Part shown: piece after piece, positions 22,198 through 32,479 of the stretch
How positions within the stretch are numbered: the first letter of the stretch is position 1
Layout of the letters: each line of letters starts with the position of its first letter
NCBI GenBank assembly: GCA_026260175.1
Contig: JAKCWW010000289.1
Coordinates: forward strand, 47,836-111,835
Reading direction: 5' to 3'
Length of the DNA: 64,000 bases
Source: Reticulitermes lucifugus
Taxonomy: Eukaryota; Arthropoda; Insecta; Blattodea; Rhinotermitidae
The notes under the pieces: model-generated
What the model was told of the DNA's origin: nothing
Databases searched by the model: none
The model's input: only the letters and a program-made list of their open reading frames with translations
Position numbers and translations under genes: made by a program

Positions 22198-22975
22198 TCG
22201 GAATATTTAATACTTATTGCTGTTCCACGGCAACAATAGTTACGCGAACGCGCCTCGATGTTAAGTTCTACGTACGTTGCCTGTCTTTTGTTTTATGGCC
22301 TCCTTATTCGTCTTAATTTAATTCTATTTGGTCTCCTTTTTCGCATCTGCATTTTAATTTTCCATTTAATATTACTATTTTTCTCTTTGCTTTTGTGTTT
22401 TGTACGTTTTTGCTCCTCTGTTCATTCTTGTGCACTGTTATTGTTAATGGCCTTGTACTTGTAACTCCGTACATCTCCGTACCGTAGTGTTGGCATGCTT
22501 TACAGTTGCAACTCCTTACAGCCCCTGTACTCCAATGTTGTCAGACTCCTATCCTCTGCTGTAAATTGAGGATTCTTCTAAATATGAACATTGTTTTCCA
22601 GTTTAATGTGTGCTTCTCAACAAGTGCAACCACGCCTCATGTTTGTAGCTCTTGCATTGTGTACACCTCTTTGTACTGTACCATAGCGTTCAGGATACAT
22701 AGACACTACCCAGACTCTTTCTCGTGAACCTCTTGTGATAACCTGTCAGTCGGCCTCCTTTTTACTTGCACATTATCCATTCCCCGTCATGTGGTAACTC
22801 ATAGTGCTCAACTATTCTTGGCATTTGACTTAAAGTGGTACCAATTAAATTCGAAAGGAAGTAGTACACAGCACTGTGACAAGGACAGTCCAGGCAAAAT
22901 AACGATGTACATGATGAAGCAACATGGAAATGCCAAAAAAACTGCTCATACTTATGAAATTATAAGTTTCTCATT

Positions 22976-22998
22976 TATATATATATATATATATATAT
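22976..22998. repeat. (AT)n microsatellite
   Basis: Uninterrupted alternating AT tract of about 23 bp. Confidence 0.95.
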
Positions 22999-23176
22999 GA
23001 TATTTTGTTCTTTAAACCAATAAAAGAAATATAGCAGAAGAGCTAAAGTTATAAACTGGTTGCCATAGGAGCAGGCTGAGCCTCTAATTCTTTCCTTAAA
23101 AGTAATCTGTCTCATTTATTCAGTTCTTTTGTGTGCAGAAAGGAGCTGCTTTTGTATATAATTAATTGAGGGAGTG

Positions 23177-23179
<3 letters not shown>

Positions 23180-23219
<40 letters not shown>
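23180..23219. repeat. (GA)n microsatellite
   Basis: About 20 uninterrupted GA units, the longest pure dinucleotide tract in the window. Confidence 0.97.
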
Positions 23220-23220
<1 letters not shown>

Positions 23221-23467
23221 CAAAGATGCATGAACTCACGTTAGTGTATGTGTAGCTCATCTTTGACACCGACCTGAATTCTCGTATTAGTACTGGAGAT
23301 TTGTGTAGTGAGCGGAAGTTTCTAGAAGAGAATGAATAAGGAAAGGTCATGTTTCGGCTTATGAGTTGTGTTGCTGATCGCTCGGCCTCGTTTTTGTTAT
23401 TGACTTTAAAAATAATGAGTACAAAACTCTTATTAAAACAAGACCATCACTGTTGTCGTTTTGGTCA

Positions 23468-23502
23468 TTATTGTTATTATTATTATTATTATTACTATTA
23501 TT
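23468..23502. repeat. (TTA)n microsatellite
   Basis: TTATTATTATTATT-type tract with one TAC interruption. Confidence 0.9.
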
Positions 23503-25262
23503 GATAATGGTGGCGGCGGTACCATATCTTTAATTCGACTTCAGCATCATTGTTTCCTTTTCACATGTTAGCATTTTGCCTAATATTGCTGCTGAAAATA
23601 CATAGCGTGATTAAATCGGGTTAAAGTACTTGCGTGTCGTAAGTCCCTAACATCTAATACTACTCTTACCTTCTTGTTTATTATCAAATTCCTGAGGCGG
23701 AGATCACAGAGAAGGCAGTGTAATTAGAAGGGTTGCAGTTATATTGAGGAATGCTGAAAGGCGCTTGATGAGAGGCAGGGAAGTTGCATGAAGTGGCAAT
23801 TGATATAAAACTAATGGAGAAATCTGGTGCGGAGACGACTGTAAAAAATAAGTGGGGACTACACAAAGAAATAGGGAGGTCTGACAAGTACATTTAAATT
23901 TATTCTGTAACATTCGTAACACACTTATATTTTCACTGACCTTTAATGTTTCATGTAAATTTGTACTGCTTGCCGTCTGACAAAACATGCATTCCATGGT
24001 CACCACCATGAAACGGAACGTGCTGACAATCATTGTCCGAACGTCACGTTGTCACGTTGCTATGAAACGTTTGAAGTTACTGGAAATGAGAGTCTTCCAA
24101 AGAGGAGATCCATGTTTTGCAAAACATGTAAGGGCCACAGGAAATCAGACAAGAGTCATATGGCAAGTATCGTACACAGATATTTTAGCTTGGCCAAATA
24201 TTACTTAACTGAATTTGCTTTGGATGGAGTAGCGTTTTCATGCGGAAAATACGGTTGTCCAGTCGAGTAGTCTAGCTTTCTTGCTAAAAACACTTTCTAA
24301 ACATTTAAAACTTTAAAATATTCTCAGAATGTTTGAAAGAATGCTTGTTTTAGAAATCAAATTCGTGGTGGATAATATGCTTTTAATATCTAAAATATTG
24401 AACGTTTATTTTCAGCATTTGTGATTCCATGACTCCCGAAAATGGTGGAATTTCCAATGGAAAATTTGGATTCGTTATTTCTGGGTCTTGTCACCGTCTG
24501 TTGTTTTTTCCATAGAGATAGTGTTTTGTAACGTATTTGTGGAACTCAGAACATTTCTTTATAACATTTTTTCCAAACATACACAACATGGTGACCATAA
24601 AACCGAAATAAAGACAGTCTGAATTTGAAAGACTATTTGACAAGAAAAATGCTGAATAATGTAGTCACGTGGCCACCAGTTTCTCAGTAGCTGCACAAAG
24701 TCTCCTGTTATTCAGTTGTCATAGCTTGTATGTGTGTTGTAGGACGACCGCAATGGTTAGATTTGCATTAGATTTGTCAGGAAAGGAATGCGCAAGGACA
24801 GGAGAGGAAGACGTCTGCACGTAAGGCTGTAGGTACACTTACATGCAACAAGGACACATATGCTGATTTGCTTTCCTATATAAAAAGTCGCTGAAAGTTT
24901 TTTCTCTTCAGCCTCGTGTTTGGAGAGTAGCACTTACGAAATTGGAATTCCGTCACAAAGGACTCAATTCTAAATCCAGGAAACGTTTTAAGGATACTGC
25001 AATTAATTCACTGTTTGCCTTTCATTATGAATCCTGATTGATAGCATTTGTATCCCATACATTCCAGTCTGCGAACAGGGGCATCTCTTAATCATTTGCT
25101 CATTTCTTTCAATTGCAGTGCTGCAGTAACCCCTAGTTACTGCGAAAGAAAAGTACTCGTCTTTAGTATTTGCTTAATGAAATCATTTAGAATTTTTGTG
25201 GATATGACGATGAAGCAAGAGCGTTTTAAAATAACATCTGCCACACAAGTCTGACACCCTAT

Positions 25263-25702
25263 CAGTAGTTCCCAAAGTGTGCTCCGCGGATCCCAAGGGA
25301 TCCGCGACCAGTTCCCAGGGGATCCGTGGGTACATTTCTGTAATGGATACAATGAAGTTTACTTATTTCTTAATTAAGGGAATAATGGTTTGTTAAAAAT
25401 AATAGCGAAACTTTTTTAATTGGCGTTATGCATATTTCGTATGACCGTTAGAATATCTAATTAAGAAACTTACTGTACCCACAAAGCGAGCGACAATCAT
25501 TTTAATTAAGGTCAAATCATGCAACGCATTATTACATATGCTACTGATACGTATTCGTAGCCATCTAAACTCAGTTCTGAGATTAATTTTGAATACCTAT
25601 CATCCGGACACAATATATTTACGTGAGCAAGGATGTGAGTTTCCGTGGTTATTTTTCGAAGCCAGAAGGGGCCCTCGAGCAAAAAACGTTCGGCAAACAT
25701 TG
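25263..25702. mobile_element. hAT-type nonautonomous element (440 bp)
   Basis: The left end CAGTAGTTCCCAAAGTGTGC is followed by CCGCGGATCCC. The right end reads, on the complement, CAATGTTTGCCGAACG. The related copy at 31.4 kb has the cleaner form CAGTGTTTGCCGAACG followed by a CGCGGACCCC block. No transposase is seen. An 8-bp target duplication is not evident (CACCCTAT on the left, CTCTAGTC on the right). Confidence 0.65.
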
Positions 25703-25849
25703 CTCTAGTCTATTAGCTACATAATGCCACGAATTTAGCAATTGATTTTGAAGTCAGTATCAAGAATTTTTACATCTACCCAGGATTATATCTCATAGCA
25801 AAGCTTCGGGATTTGTTGTTGTGTGGTTGATACTAAAAACGTGAGTTTG
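25593..25849 (+). repeat. 257-bp segment duplicated at 31,336-31,591
   Basis: Direct repeat with about 95 percent identity by eye. It begins at ATACCTATCATCCGG inside the hAT element, crosses the right end of that element and continues about 150 bp beyond it, to GTGAGTTTG. A transposon copy would stop at the terminal repeat, so this is a duplicated chromosome segment or part of a larger composite repeat. Confidence 0.9.
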
Positions 25850-25859
25850 TGACATGTTT

Positions 25860-26315
25860 AGAATAGATATTCGGCTTAGTAAATGTTTTTTTTTTCAAAT
25901 TAATTGAACGTACTCTTCAGGGGATTTTTTCAGATTATGATGTAGACCTAACAGTTCGAGACGATATTTTCCAAACGTTTAATGTCTTTCCGATATTGTT
26001 TAATTTATTTCAGCCTGTCATATACTTATGTTGCTGAATTTGGCACCTTGTTAATTACGACTTCGTGTAAGCAGTGCTAATTATTCTACAGGCATGATTG
26101 CCTGTTGATTTAGACTTCCTGAGACTATTAGCCCATTTTAAAAAGTAGAATGAAAATTCGTACTTAATAGGTTTCGCTCCTATCTTCCCCTCTTTCCTTA
26201 ATTTTTATCTCTTCCTCTCTGCTTTCTTATTTCTATTTCCTTGTTCGTGTCTTTTACTGTAATCGGTTAGTGTCAGGACATAATAATTTATACTTGATTT
26301 AATCCATAAGACGTA
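25860..26315. other. No recognised feature
   Basis: AT-rich, no supported frame or repeat partner. Confidence 0.5.
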
Positions 26316-26318
26316 CAG

Positions 26319-26435
26319 TCATGGCTGTAGGATGAAGACCGGCCAATTTCAAGGCCTTTGGCCGCACGGGGAATTAATTATTGAGAACTGCGGACACACA
26401 TCCAGGCGGGATTCGAAGCAGAGATCTCTCCACAG
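26319..26435 (-). mobile_element. Possible SINE relic
   Basis: On the - strand, CTTCGAATCCCGCCTGGATG followed by TGTGTCC resembles the B box and following body of SINE-B (ATCCCGCCAGGGGCATGGAT). The A box is not recognisable. Weak. Confidence 0.3.
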
Positions 26436-26469
26436 GTTTTGAGTGTCTCACAGCTATGTTGGTGAAAAT

Positions 26470-26585
26470 TCAGGTTTCCTGGAATGTTACATCCTGTCGT
26501 CTGTTAAGTGTTTACCGACGTTTAGAAGGGACGTCTTGCCTTCGAAACGTGTAGTTCTTTACTAGTCTACAAGGCATAACATCAA
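26470..26585 (+). mobile_element. MITE family P, diverged copy
   Basis: TTTCCTGGAATGTTACATCC and TTTACCGACGTTTAGAAGGG match the left half of family P. CTTCGAAACGTGTAG is the inverted core. The right half is short or lost. Confidence 0.55.
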
Positions 26586-26818
26586 TGAAGACATTATTGT
26601 TCAAATATCTGTACTTGTGCAGTCTAAGGCTAAATACTTACTGTTACCTGCAGTATAATAAATTGCATTACAGTTGAACAAAATGAAAGAGATAAATGTA
26701 ACAAATTCACATACATTATGCCCGAATACAAGATTGATATCACCCCCCTACTATGTTCATTTAATGAATTATCGTATAGAACATGCAGATAAACATATAT
26801 TTAAAGAGCTAAAGTAGT

Positions 26819-26846
26819 TGCCTTATCTTTTTCTAACAGGTGAGTA
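26819..26846 (+). promoter_or_regulatory. Candidate recursive splice site (ratchet point) 1
   Basis: CCTTATCTTTTTCTAACAG lies directly before GTGAGTAA. The 3' splice site (AG at 26,838-26,839) is followed at once by a strong 5' splice site (GT at 26,840). Juxtaposed sites of the form polypyrimidine-CAG|GTRAGT are the known signature of zero-length-exon recursive splicing in long Drosophila introns. A possible branch sequence GCTAAAG lies about 30 nt upstream. No exon-like frame follows. Function is inferred; the sites themselves are visible. Confidence 0.5.
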
Positions 26847-26849
26847 AAT

Positions 26850-28870
26850 TCACTTATTCTGTTTTAATGATAATGAAATTCAAATATCTATTAGGAGACT
26901 GAAATTATATTTCCTTTCGTAATTCCCTTGAAGAAAAAATAAAACATACATCCCTAATGCGGCTTACAAATTAATTAATAATATATCCTTGAACACACAC
27001 TTTCGGAAAATGTAAATCTAATTTCAATACATCTGCTGTTTACACTCAGTGAGTGAAAAAATCGTATATATGAAAATACCACGGCTAAGTAGCTAATACG
27101 CACGTTATTGCTTACACATAGCTGAGCGTTGTTTAGACAGTTATATAATTGGTCATAAAGCAGCCTAAATTAGTCAATTTTAAATTTTTATATATACAGT
27201 ATATTATTGTTAGTTACGTGAAACACTTTAATATATAAATATTTAATCTCTTTACTATTAATGGATGTTTTTGGTATATTTGTAACTATTGCGACTATGA
27301 GCTTTTAAGGCCTTCAGTATTCTTATAGTAATTGTCACGCAATTAAGATTTTTCTAATGACGGTTCTAGGGCGGGAACATGTCGGGAATTGGTATAGAGG
27401 ATGACGTAAGAGTCACGTGACACTGGAGGCAACATGTTGAAACATCGAGGGTCAAATGACTTTCGCGCCACGATTTACACATAAAGACAGACCCTTATTT
27501 GTGTACTATGATAGTATGTTATTAAAACAATTGCACTACTAGAAGTTTTTTAATGAACACGTTTAAGATGATAAACAGGAAGTTTATCTTGTGTTACATT
27601 TGGTAGTCTGTACGCTTCACTTTTATTCCAACAACTAATCGACAGAGATTTCCGTGAAAGGATATCACCCTCATTTCTGTCTTAGAACACGGCTGTTATG
27701 AACTGACGTAGTGTGGTTATGGAAGTTATATCGATGGATGGGGGAGAGGAGCGAGGAGCTGTATATTAAACAAGCACAATGCGGAAAGAGTTGGGTCCTA
27801 ATAAAATACTTCTAGCAACTCGCCTGCACAATGGCCAATATTCAAGTTATTTTTCCATTATAGTAAACTCGAGTTCTACCACTCTCCAGACCAGAGCGTC
27901 TTTCGCGTTTATTCTTTTATTATTTTTTGTTACCTCGTTGGAAAGAATTGCTTTTTATTTATGCTTTTATTTTCATTCTCTTTACTTATTTGTCTCGTTT
28001 TTTCTTTGTGTTTTGGCTTCTTTTCACGAGAGCAATTTTAGTGATCTGGTTTGCACATTCTTTCTTCTTGGATTTCCATTTCTATTTTTTACTTAGCTAT
28101 ATTTATTCTGTATTTTTATTACAATTCTTCGCGGGATCGCGAATATTTCTCTTATTTTGCGCCCTATGTAGTAATTCGCTTCCATCCAAAATCCATTTCA
28201 TCTAGGAATGAAGTGGGGGGCAGCGAAATGGCAGGAGATATTGCTTCCTCCTGCATAGGTAGTGAAAAAAAGAAGGTCACAGTTACTCTCGAAATAATTT
28301 GATGTGTGTAATCAGACTATCATTATTGGTATTATGAAAGGGCCTATTACATGTAAGTGGCAGCATCTTCTGTAAACGTGGCGAGTAGAAACCTAACATT
28401 GACTGCAATATATCGAATTAAAAATCGCGTACCTCGACTCAAGCGCGGTAATTTGGAATAACAGCCAGCGCCTGCCGTCACGAAAATCTGTCTGAGTGAA
28501 GAATGACGCGAGTTGTCAGATAAAATAATACCTCTGTGTTTGCAGTTCACAAGCCACTCGTGTCCTCGACTGTTGCGTGTGAAAATTCAAGGCTGTCGAA
28601 AGATAAAATCTTCGAGTATCTGCGTTAATATTTAGTCCGGCCTTCCTTTTTATTTTTTCATAGAAATCGGAGAGTAATACGAACAGCAAGTTTTTCCGTA
28701 TCTTGTATACGTAGGGGAGATAGTTGGCGTCTTGTATGTTAAGTGACACTAAATAGGCAGTAGAGGAGCAATTACGGCATGGTTAGGCGCGGTTTCTCTT
28801 GTCGAGAAATGTTTGGTGATTAGACCTACGTCTGACAGGTGGACAGACGCAAAATTTGTTAACCGCAAAT
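26850..28870. other. No recognised feature
   Basis: AT-rich. The overlapping + strand frames at 27,779-28,302 are rich in Phe, Leu and Ser, arise from a T-rich tract and lack domains. No splice sites bound them convincingly. Confidence 0.45.
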
Positions 28871-28871
28871 C

Positions 28872-28908
28872 CCTGAAGATGGCTGCGTTTTGTGGCCGAA
28901 TCATGTAG
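28872..28908 (+). repeat. Solitary hairpin motif of the palindrome families
   Basis: CCTGAAGATGGCTGCG, a TTTTG loop region, then TGGCCGAATCATGTAGG. Same core as in palindromic elements 1-5, but no long inverted arms are visible around it. It probably marks a decayed copy. Confidence 0.5.
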
Positions 28909-28909
28909 G

Positions 28910-30180
28910 AACATCAAAATTGTTATTATGCTATTGGGTGGAAAGAAATTTGAGTATAAATGGTGCAGGACCTTGATATTCTATTGATAAGTGTATATTT
29001 TTTGGTTAATTTTTGGTTTTGATCATGTCGTATTTATAGTGTCTTCACAAGCAGTGCTGTACATTATATGTGACATACGTTAAAATTTATATCAACGTCT
29101 GTACACTGTTTAAGTCCCACAGCTACATATTTCGACCAGTCAGTCAATCTGGTGTCACAAATCGAATGATTATAATTGGAGATGAGGTGTATTTACATTA
29201 AGGATTTTTATATGTTAGGTCACGTCAGTGTTTACGGTTCTAAATTTTGAAAGGTTGTTCAGTACAACTATTGAAATATATATATATGTACAATTTAAGG
29301 CTTATTTTAAAATGTTGATTTTAATGTCACTAAAGATATTCAGTATGGATTTTGTGTAACCGTAATGCAAAATTATTCAATATAAATGTTTTATACTAGA
29401 TAAATACAAAGGCTTTTGTACAAAAGTACGTGTTATTTTTTATAACTTAACATAAGTTAAAGTTTATTATAAATAATTGAGGGTAATGGAGTTATTATGT
29501 GGCTCCTTGTTTTTGTGTTACTTTATGAGAAGTACACTTCGTAGCTGTAACACTAATTGAAGTGCGAAGCTGCTCGTATTACATGTTTCTGGTATTCGTA
29601 AATGGAACTTTGTTTGTGGTCTTAAAGTCTTACATTTTGCTTCTGGGACTTATTATTTATGCAGGTGTTATTTTCTTTTTACAACCACTCAGAATTCTCA
29701 TATTTTACATTTCTTTATGGATTCACAGTGCGGTCTTTTTTCGAAGCGGACTTCTGTAGTTTTTGCAAAACGTGTGTGTTTACATTGACCCTGAGTGCAT
29801 GCTTGTGTCTGACCGGCAAATTTAACGCGGTTGGAATTTTTACTATGGTACTACGTGTGTAAATATGTCATTACGCTGGGCAGCCGTTATAACTCTTATT
29901 GTCCTCATTATCAGATATGTGGATAAAATTATCCATAACAGTTTTTCCCAGAATTTTTCGTTTTAATGGCGCCACAAATGATTTTATGGCCACACAAACA
30001 ATAAGTTACGTGAAATTGCGGGTAAGGGGATAAGCGGCTAAGCATAAGTTTCGTATAGACTCACAAGACAAATTATACACAATAATGTTTTTAAGAAGTT
30101 CAGGTGGTTTGGTACTAAATTTATCTTAGATATTCGGTGTGATAGTACTAAGGAAGGTATTATACAGTCCATCAGTCACA
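28910..30180. other. No recognised feature
   Basis: AT-rich. Two overlapping + strand frames at 29,562-29,862 are Phe/Leu-rich, with no domain. No repeat partner seen. Confidence 0.45.
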
Positions 30181-30191
30181 GCACATTTATA

Positions 30192-30287
30192 TGGTTCTAC
30201 ATTATGTTATACGTACAACATGTTTCGGCCACAAGGGGCCATCATCAAGTATTACGTGTTGTATGTATAAGTAATATAATGTAAAAC
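30192..30287. mobile_element. Palindromic element 3
   Basis: Inverted arms (TCTACATTATGTTATACGTA and the complement of GTATAAGTAATATAATGTA) flank the core on the - strand: TTGATGATGGCCCC, then TTGTGGCCGAAACATGTTG. It is the smallest of the palindromes. Ends are approximate and no target duplication was identified. Confidence 0.55.
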
Positions 30288-30289
30288 TA

Positions 30290-31170
30290 AAAGAATTTGG
30301 TACAAGCTCTTTAACACAATGTAATCATCTGTTTTCTTTTATAATTTTAAAATATTAAATTAGCCATGCTTCAAACTGTAAAGTTACCAATGACGGCGAG
30401 TGTGGTTATGTTCACACTGTTATTACTTCATCGATTTTATTCCCATATATGCGTTAATTAAGAACCGCATTTACAGGAAATACCGCGTTTGGCGAGAGAA
30501 TGATGTATGTGCCTGCTTGGTATATATTGAAATAATAGTAAGTGGTTAATTAATGTTTCTTTTCTTTTGGTCGTGCTGGAGGTTAGGTATTTTTGATTCT
30601 GCCTGACTGTTTATTTACACTGACACAGTAGAATTACATGCTGCTTCCTGCCATGTGTCCTGTTGATATATAGACAAAGTCCCAGTAATTAATAAAGCAC
30701 TTAGACTTACGATTCATTTTGAAATTACGCCGTAACTCATAATTGTTTAAGTTAGAACACGCAAGCTCCGGGGGTTGGAAACTACACGACAAAGAGAAAG
30801 GAAATGATTAACACCAGAGTATAACGTATATCGACTACAGCTCCTGGTGCTTCCTTTTCCTCCCAGACATGAGTAATGCTCTCCATGTATTCTATTCACC
30901 CGTAAAATGTAATGCTACGTAGGAATCGAGTCGTGCATCATAGTTCTGTAGATGAATTGTTTTCAGACATGTTTTACCTCTCTCACGCCATATGCCGACT
31001 GCTTCTTGTATCCCCAAACACATCAGTGTTTCACTGTCCCTTATGTTGTATTTATTGCGACGTTCAGTGTGAGTAGCTAACCGTGAATTCCAACTCGTTG
31101 AACAGCAACGGGCAGTGTAGAAGGTAGTGACAAAACAAACTGAGAGAGGACTGAATTTAATAACGTAGCC
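30290..31170. other. No recognised feature
   Basis: No supported frame or repeat partner. Confidence 0.5.
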
Positions 31171-31172
31171 TA

Positions 31173-31340
31173 AATAACTAACTAACTAACTCCAGGGAGC
31201 AGAATTCTTCTTGAGAAGCTAACAGGTCCTCAGCTAGTCAAGAAATCCCCCGCGATCTATGGAACCCGAAGATTTAATACCGCACTCACAAGAGCCCGCC
31301 ACCTGTCTCTATCCTGAGCCACATCAATCCAGTCCATACC
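31173..31340 (-). mobile_element. LINE 3' end, truncated copy
   Basis: On the - strand this is the last about 150 bp of the same LINE as at 31,693-32,478: ACTGGATTGATGTGGCTCAG, GAGGACCTGTTAGCTTCTC, CTCCCTGGAGTTAG, and a (GTTA)n tail. Its inner end stops at 31,336-31,340, exactly where the 257-bp duplicated segment begins. Confidence 0.85.
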
Positions 31341-31591
31341 TATCATCCGGACACTATATATTTACGTGAGCAAGGATGTGAGTTTCCGTGGTTATTTTTC
31401 GAAGCCAGAAGGGGTCCGCGAACAAAAACGTTCGGCAAACACTGCCCTAGTCTATTAGCTACATAATGCCACGAATTTAGCAATTGATTTTGAAGTCAGT
31501 ATCCAGAATCTTTATATCTACCGAGGATTATATCTCATAGCAAAGCTTCGGGATTTGTTGTTTTGTGGTTGATACTAAAAACGTGAGTTTG
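31336..31591 (+). repeat. Second copy of the 257-bp duplicated segment
   Basis: Near-identical to 25,593-25,849 in the same orientation. It begins inside what is hAT sequence in the other copy and extends past the hAT end. The left junction shares the bases ATACC with the neighbouring LINE, a possible microhomology join. It sits between two LINE fragments of the same orientation. Confidence 0.9.
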
Positions 31592-31692
31592 AAATTGAAC
31601 TAACAGCACAGAAATCGGAATGTGATTTTATATTCGCCCAGAAATAGAAATATTATCTTCAGTCTTAAGATTCTGTATGTGCTAAGATTTTA

Positions 31693-32478
31693 AGTAACTG
31701 ACTAACTCCATGGAGCAGAGTCCTTCTTGAGAAGCTAACGGGTCCTCAGCTAGTCACGAAATTCCCCGCATTTTATGGAACACGAAGGCCCATTACCGCA
31801 TTCACAACAGCCCGCCAACTGTCCCTATCATGAGCCATATCAATCTAGTCCATGCCCTCCTATTTCACTTCTTGAAGATCCATTTTAATATTATCCTCCC
31901 TTCTAGCCTGAGTCTTCCCAGTGGTCTCCTTCCCTCACGTCTCCCCACCAAAATCCTGTTTGCACCTCTCCGCTCCCCCATACATGCTACATGCCCCGCC
32001 CACCTCATTCTCCTTGATTTGATCACCCGAATAATATTTGGGGATGAGTATAGATCATTAAGTTCCTCGTTATGTAGTCTTCTCCACTCTCCTGTTACCT
32101 CGTCCCTTTTAGGCCCAAATATCCTCCTCAGTACCCTATTCTCGAACGCCCTCAGCCTATGTTCCTTCCTCAGTGTGAGAGACCAACTTTCACACCCATA
32201 CAAAAAACAGGAAAAATTATGATTCTGTATATCTTAAAATGTGTATTTTTGGATAGCAAACTGGAAGACAGAAGATCCTGCACCGAATCATAATAAGCAT
32301 TCCCCGACTTCAGTCTGCTCTTAATTTCTTCCTGAATGGAATTTCTTTTCGTTAGATTTGTCCCCAAATATTTGAACTGTTTCACCCTTTCAAAGGATTT
32401 AATATCTATCTTTATGTTGTGATTTTGTCCTGCATTCTGATCTCGAGACATAACCATGTACTTGGTTTTCTGAGGATT
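31693..32478 (-). mobile_element. LINE (non-LTR retrotransposon), 5'-truncated
   Basis: Minus-strand element ending in GGAGTTAGTCAGTTA near 31,693 and carrying the C-terminal part of a reverse transcriptase (next entry). Homology stops near 32,478, just before KTKYMVMSRDQN; sequence upstream of that does not continue the polymerase. Other pieces of the same family are at 31,173-31,340, 39,110-39,263 and 62,312-62,350. The clade is probably RTE-like or a relative, judged from the C-terminal protein only. Confidence 0.88.
31865..32478 (-). pseudogene. LINE reverse transcriptase, C-terminal fragment
   Basis: Reads in order KTKYMVMSRDQN, FERVKQFKYLGTNLT, IQEEIKSRLKSGNAYY, LLSSSLLSKNTHFKIYR, then after a change of phase near 32,205 [76 protein letters not shown]. 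This is the thumb and C-terminal region seen after the polymerase core of many arthropod LINEs. The YxDD palm region and the endonuclease are absent. A second phase change after GRRPLGRL destroys the usual [12 protein letters not shown] ending. The overlapping + strand frame at 31,830-32,222 is a shadow. Confidence 0.9.
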
Positions 32479-32479
32479 T

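Larger units (their letters stand above)
22205..25250. other. Microsatellite-bearing stretch without a supported gene
   Basis: Contains (AT)n at 22,976-22,998, (GA)n at 23,180-23,219 and (TTA)n at 23,468-23,502, listed separately. A short sequence at 24,650-24,678 (CTGAATAATGTAGTCACGTG) recurs as CTGAATAATGCAGTCACGTG at 42,991, so an old dispersed repeat may be present. The - strand frame at 23,704-24,033 (109 codons) has no domain. Confidence 0.45.

Noticed and set aside
25255-25710. 8-bp target duplication for the 25.3 kb hAT element
   Set aside because: CACCCTAT on the left and CTCTAGTC on the right do not match well enough to call a duplication.
31830-32222. 130-codon + strand frame
   Set aside because: Antisense shadow of the LINE reverse transcriptase on the - strand.
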